The notes under the pieces: generated by a model | Told to the model about the DNA's origin: nothing | The model's input: only the letters and a program-made list of their open reading frames with translations | Database searches by the model: none | Program-made: the position numbers and the translations under genes | Shown: positions 40,926 through 42,082 of the stretch, in pieces | Numbering within the stretch: position 1 is the first letter of the stretch | Layout of the letters: every line of letters starts with the position of its first letter | Assembly: GCF_003852545.1 (NCBI RefSeq) | Contig: NZ_QAJR01000008.1 | Coordinates: 1-42,082, forward strand | Origin: Acidovorax sp. FJL06 | GTDB taxonomy: Bacteria; Pseudomonadota; Gammaproteobacteria; Burkholderiales; Burkholderiaceae_C | DNA length: 42,082 bases | Direction: 5' to 3'

Positions 40926-41480
40926 ATGAATCAGTTCTCCCCTTCTGCTATTTCTTCCCTTCCCGCCTCCGTGGCAGCCCACCGTGGCGCCCGCGTGGCC
41001 ATCATCAGTGCCAGCTGGCACCAGGACATCGTGCACCAGGCGCGCGACGCGGCGCTGGCCGAGTTCGACCGCAACGGCCTGCCGCCCGCGCAGGTGGCGC
41101 TGTTCGACGTGCCCGGTGCGTTCGAGATCCCGCTCTTGGCACGCAAGCTCGCACGCAGCGGGCGCTACGACGCCATCGTGGCCTGTGCGCTGGTGGTCAA
41201 CGGCGGCATCTACCGCCACGAGTTCGTCACCACCGCCGTCATCGACGGCCTGATGCGCGTGCAGCTCGACACCGAGGTGCCCGTGATGTCGGCCGTGCTC
41301 ACGCCGCGCGACTTCCACGACCACGAGGACCATGTGCGCTTCTTCCGCGAGCATTTCGTGAAGAAGGGCACCGAGGTGGCGCAGGCCTGCCTGCAGACCA
41401 TGGCCTACCTGCGCAAGCTGGCCTCGCCCACGCTGGCAACGCCCCAGCAGGCAGTGCCTGCCGTGGCCGAAGCCGCCTGA
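40926..41480 (+). CDS. ribH: 6,7-dimethyl-8-ribityllumazine synthase, RibH2 type
   Basis: A 184-residue lumazine synthase that condenses the pyrimidine intermediate with 3,4-dihydroxy-2-butanone 4-phosphate in riboflavin synthesis. It shows VAIISASWHQDIV with Trp31 (substrate stacking), FDVPGAFEIPLLARKLA, VVNGGIYRHEFV with His98 in the catalytic position, and PVMSAVLTPRDFHDHEDHVRFF. The VxNGGIYRHEFV motif, in place of V(I)RGxTxHFD(E), marks the RibH2 (decameric) type. A preceding FMN riboswitch (40435-40604) fits a flavin-regulated, possibly second, lumazine synthase. An AGGAA site precedes the ATG at 40926. Confidence 0.92.
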   Translation: MNQFSPSAISSLPASVAAHRGARVAIISASWHQDIVHQARDAALAEFDRNGLPPAQVALFDVPGAFEIPLLARKLARSGRYDAIVACALVVNGGIYRHEFVTTAVIDGLMRVQLDTEVPVMSAVLTPRDFHDHEDHVRFFREHFVKKGTEVAQACLQTMAYLRKLASPTLATPQQAVPAVAEAA

Positions 41481-41501
41481 CCCGGGACGCTGGATGCGTG
41501 T

Positions 41502-41557
41502 TTGCTATGTAAAAAATAGCTGATAGCGCTTGCTGGGCGGGCGCTATGGCCCTTTTT
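41502..41557. repeat. 56-bp dispersed repeat, copy 6
   Basis: TTGCTATGTAAAAAATAGCT...GATAGCGCTTGCTGG...GGCGCTATGGCCCTTTTT closely fits the consensus and lies between the convergent ribH and mcp genes. Confidence 0.8.
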
Positions 41558-41569
41558 GGCGCAGACCGC

Positions 41570-42082
41570 TCAGGTTGCCGCTAGCCGGGGCGGGTGGGCC
41601 ACGGGGGCTGCGGGGTAGGCCCGTGCCGGAGGGGCATCCGTCTCTGCCAGCCGGAACACCGCCACCGCCTGCACCAGCTGCTGGGCCTGGGCCTTGAGGC
41701 TGTCGGCGGCGGCCGCGCTTTGCTCCACCAGCGCCGCGTTCTGCTGCGTGGCCTGGTCCATCTGCATCACGGCCTCGCCCACCTGGGCCACGCCTGCGCT
41801 CTGCTCGCTGCTGGCTGCGCTGATCTCGCCCACGATGTCGGTCACGCGGCGGATCGAGGCCACCACCTCGGTCATCGTGGCGCCCGCCTTGTCCACCAGC
41901 GTCGTGCCTTGCTCCACGCGCTCCACGCTGGCATGGATCAGGCCCTTGATCTCCTTGGCCGCTTCGGCACTGCGCTGGGCCAGGTTGCGCACCTCGCTGG
42001 CCACCACGGCAAAGCCCCGGCCCTGCTCGCCTGCGCGCGCGGCCTCCACGGCGGCGTTGAGCGCCAGGATGTTGGTCTGGAA
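41570..42082 (-). CDS. methyl-accepting chemotaxis protein, C-terminal part (cut by window edge)
   Basis: The last 170 codons of a chemoreceptor; the 5' part lies beyond the window. The visible part covers the signalling hairpin tip ([38 protein letters not shown]), the descending coiled coil with [44 protein letters not shown], and a short Ala/Pro-rich tail. It resembles, but is not identical to, the signalling domain at 17978-19579. The sensing domain is not visible. Confidence 0.93.
   Translation of the reverse strand, partial: FQTNILALNAAVEAARAGEQGRGFAVVASEVRNLAQRSAEAAKEIKGLIHASVERVEQGTTLVDKAGATMTEVVASIRRVTDIVGEISAASSEQSAGVAQVGEAVMQMDQATQQNAALVEQSAAAADSLKAQAQQLVQAVAVFRLAETDAPPARAYPAAPVAHPPRLAAT

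Noticed and set aside
1-42082. CRISPR array, tRNA, rRNA or prophage genes
   Set aside because: I found no regularly spaced direct repeats, no cloverleaf-like tRNA and no phage structural or recombinase genes other than the intI remnant.

Overview
The window is a GC-rich bacterial chromosome segment. Gene content and order point to the Comamonadaceae (Betaproteobacteria), most like the Acidovorax group. The supporting features are the purM / AI-2E permease / hda / HAD / pcnB / folK neighbourhood, a Bug-family (TctC-type) binding protein, a DUF3579 protein, a ferredoxin-FNR reductase of the ascD type, and a class of 56-bp dispersed repeats I associate with that family. The genus is an inference. 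Most of the window is ordinary core chromosome; the accessory signals sit at the left edge and in several small repeats.

Left edge (1-1542): a decayed integron. A LexA-type box and the first ~30 codons of an integron integrase (intI, + strand) lie divergent to a minus-strand cassette array. An attI-like region is followed by cassette A (836-1228, start codon inside the GTTATGC core site), its 57-bp attC (773-829), cassette B (127-738, one membrane segment), its 57-bp attC (51-107), and the start of a third cassette cut by the window edge. Neither cassette protein is recognisable.

1676-4249: Fur-box-controlled ferrous iron uptake operon feoA-feoB plus a small Cys-rich membrane protein. 4343-7335: minus-strand argD-argF and an HD-domain protein. 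Between argF and the HD gene lies a detached second copy of an ornithine carbamoyltransferase C-terminus, and argF itself carries one of the dispersed repeats in frame. 7577-15474: DUF3579, a P-loop ATPase, rpsT, murJ, a SirB1-type protein, an orphan ParB-like protein, a ZntB/CorA transporter and a class I polyphosphate kinase 2.

15607-23265 (all minus): a cysteine hydrolase / DJ-1 / GlxA-regulator operon, a chemoreceptor, an AI-2E-type permease, purM and an MFS transporter. 23532-27148 (plus): hda, a HAD phosphatase, pcnB and folK. 27328-32322 (minus): an iron-sulfur flavin reductase, a DctB-like sensor kinase and its FixJ/DctR-like regulator, then a Bug binding protein, suggesting carboxylate sensing and uptake. 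32372-39636: an NAD-dependent epimerase-like protein, two envelope proteins, cheV, a SnoaL-like / LysR / ABM-monooxygenase cluster, and a LysR regulator divergent from an NAD(P)H-binding reductase.

Right edge (39704-42082): an FMN riboswitch ahead of a RibH2-type lumazine synthase gene. A 170-bp palindromic MITE-like element flanked by CTAG sits four bases after the aptamer. A related 167-bp element flanked by TTAA supplies the stop codon of the LysR gene at 37973. The window ends inside a second chemoreceptor gene.

The most unusual material is the fossil integron, the repeat embedded in argF, the duplicated argF tail, and the MITE placed in the riboswitch expression platform. I do not see a complete, clearly novel multi-gene system.
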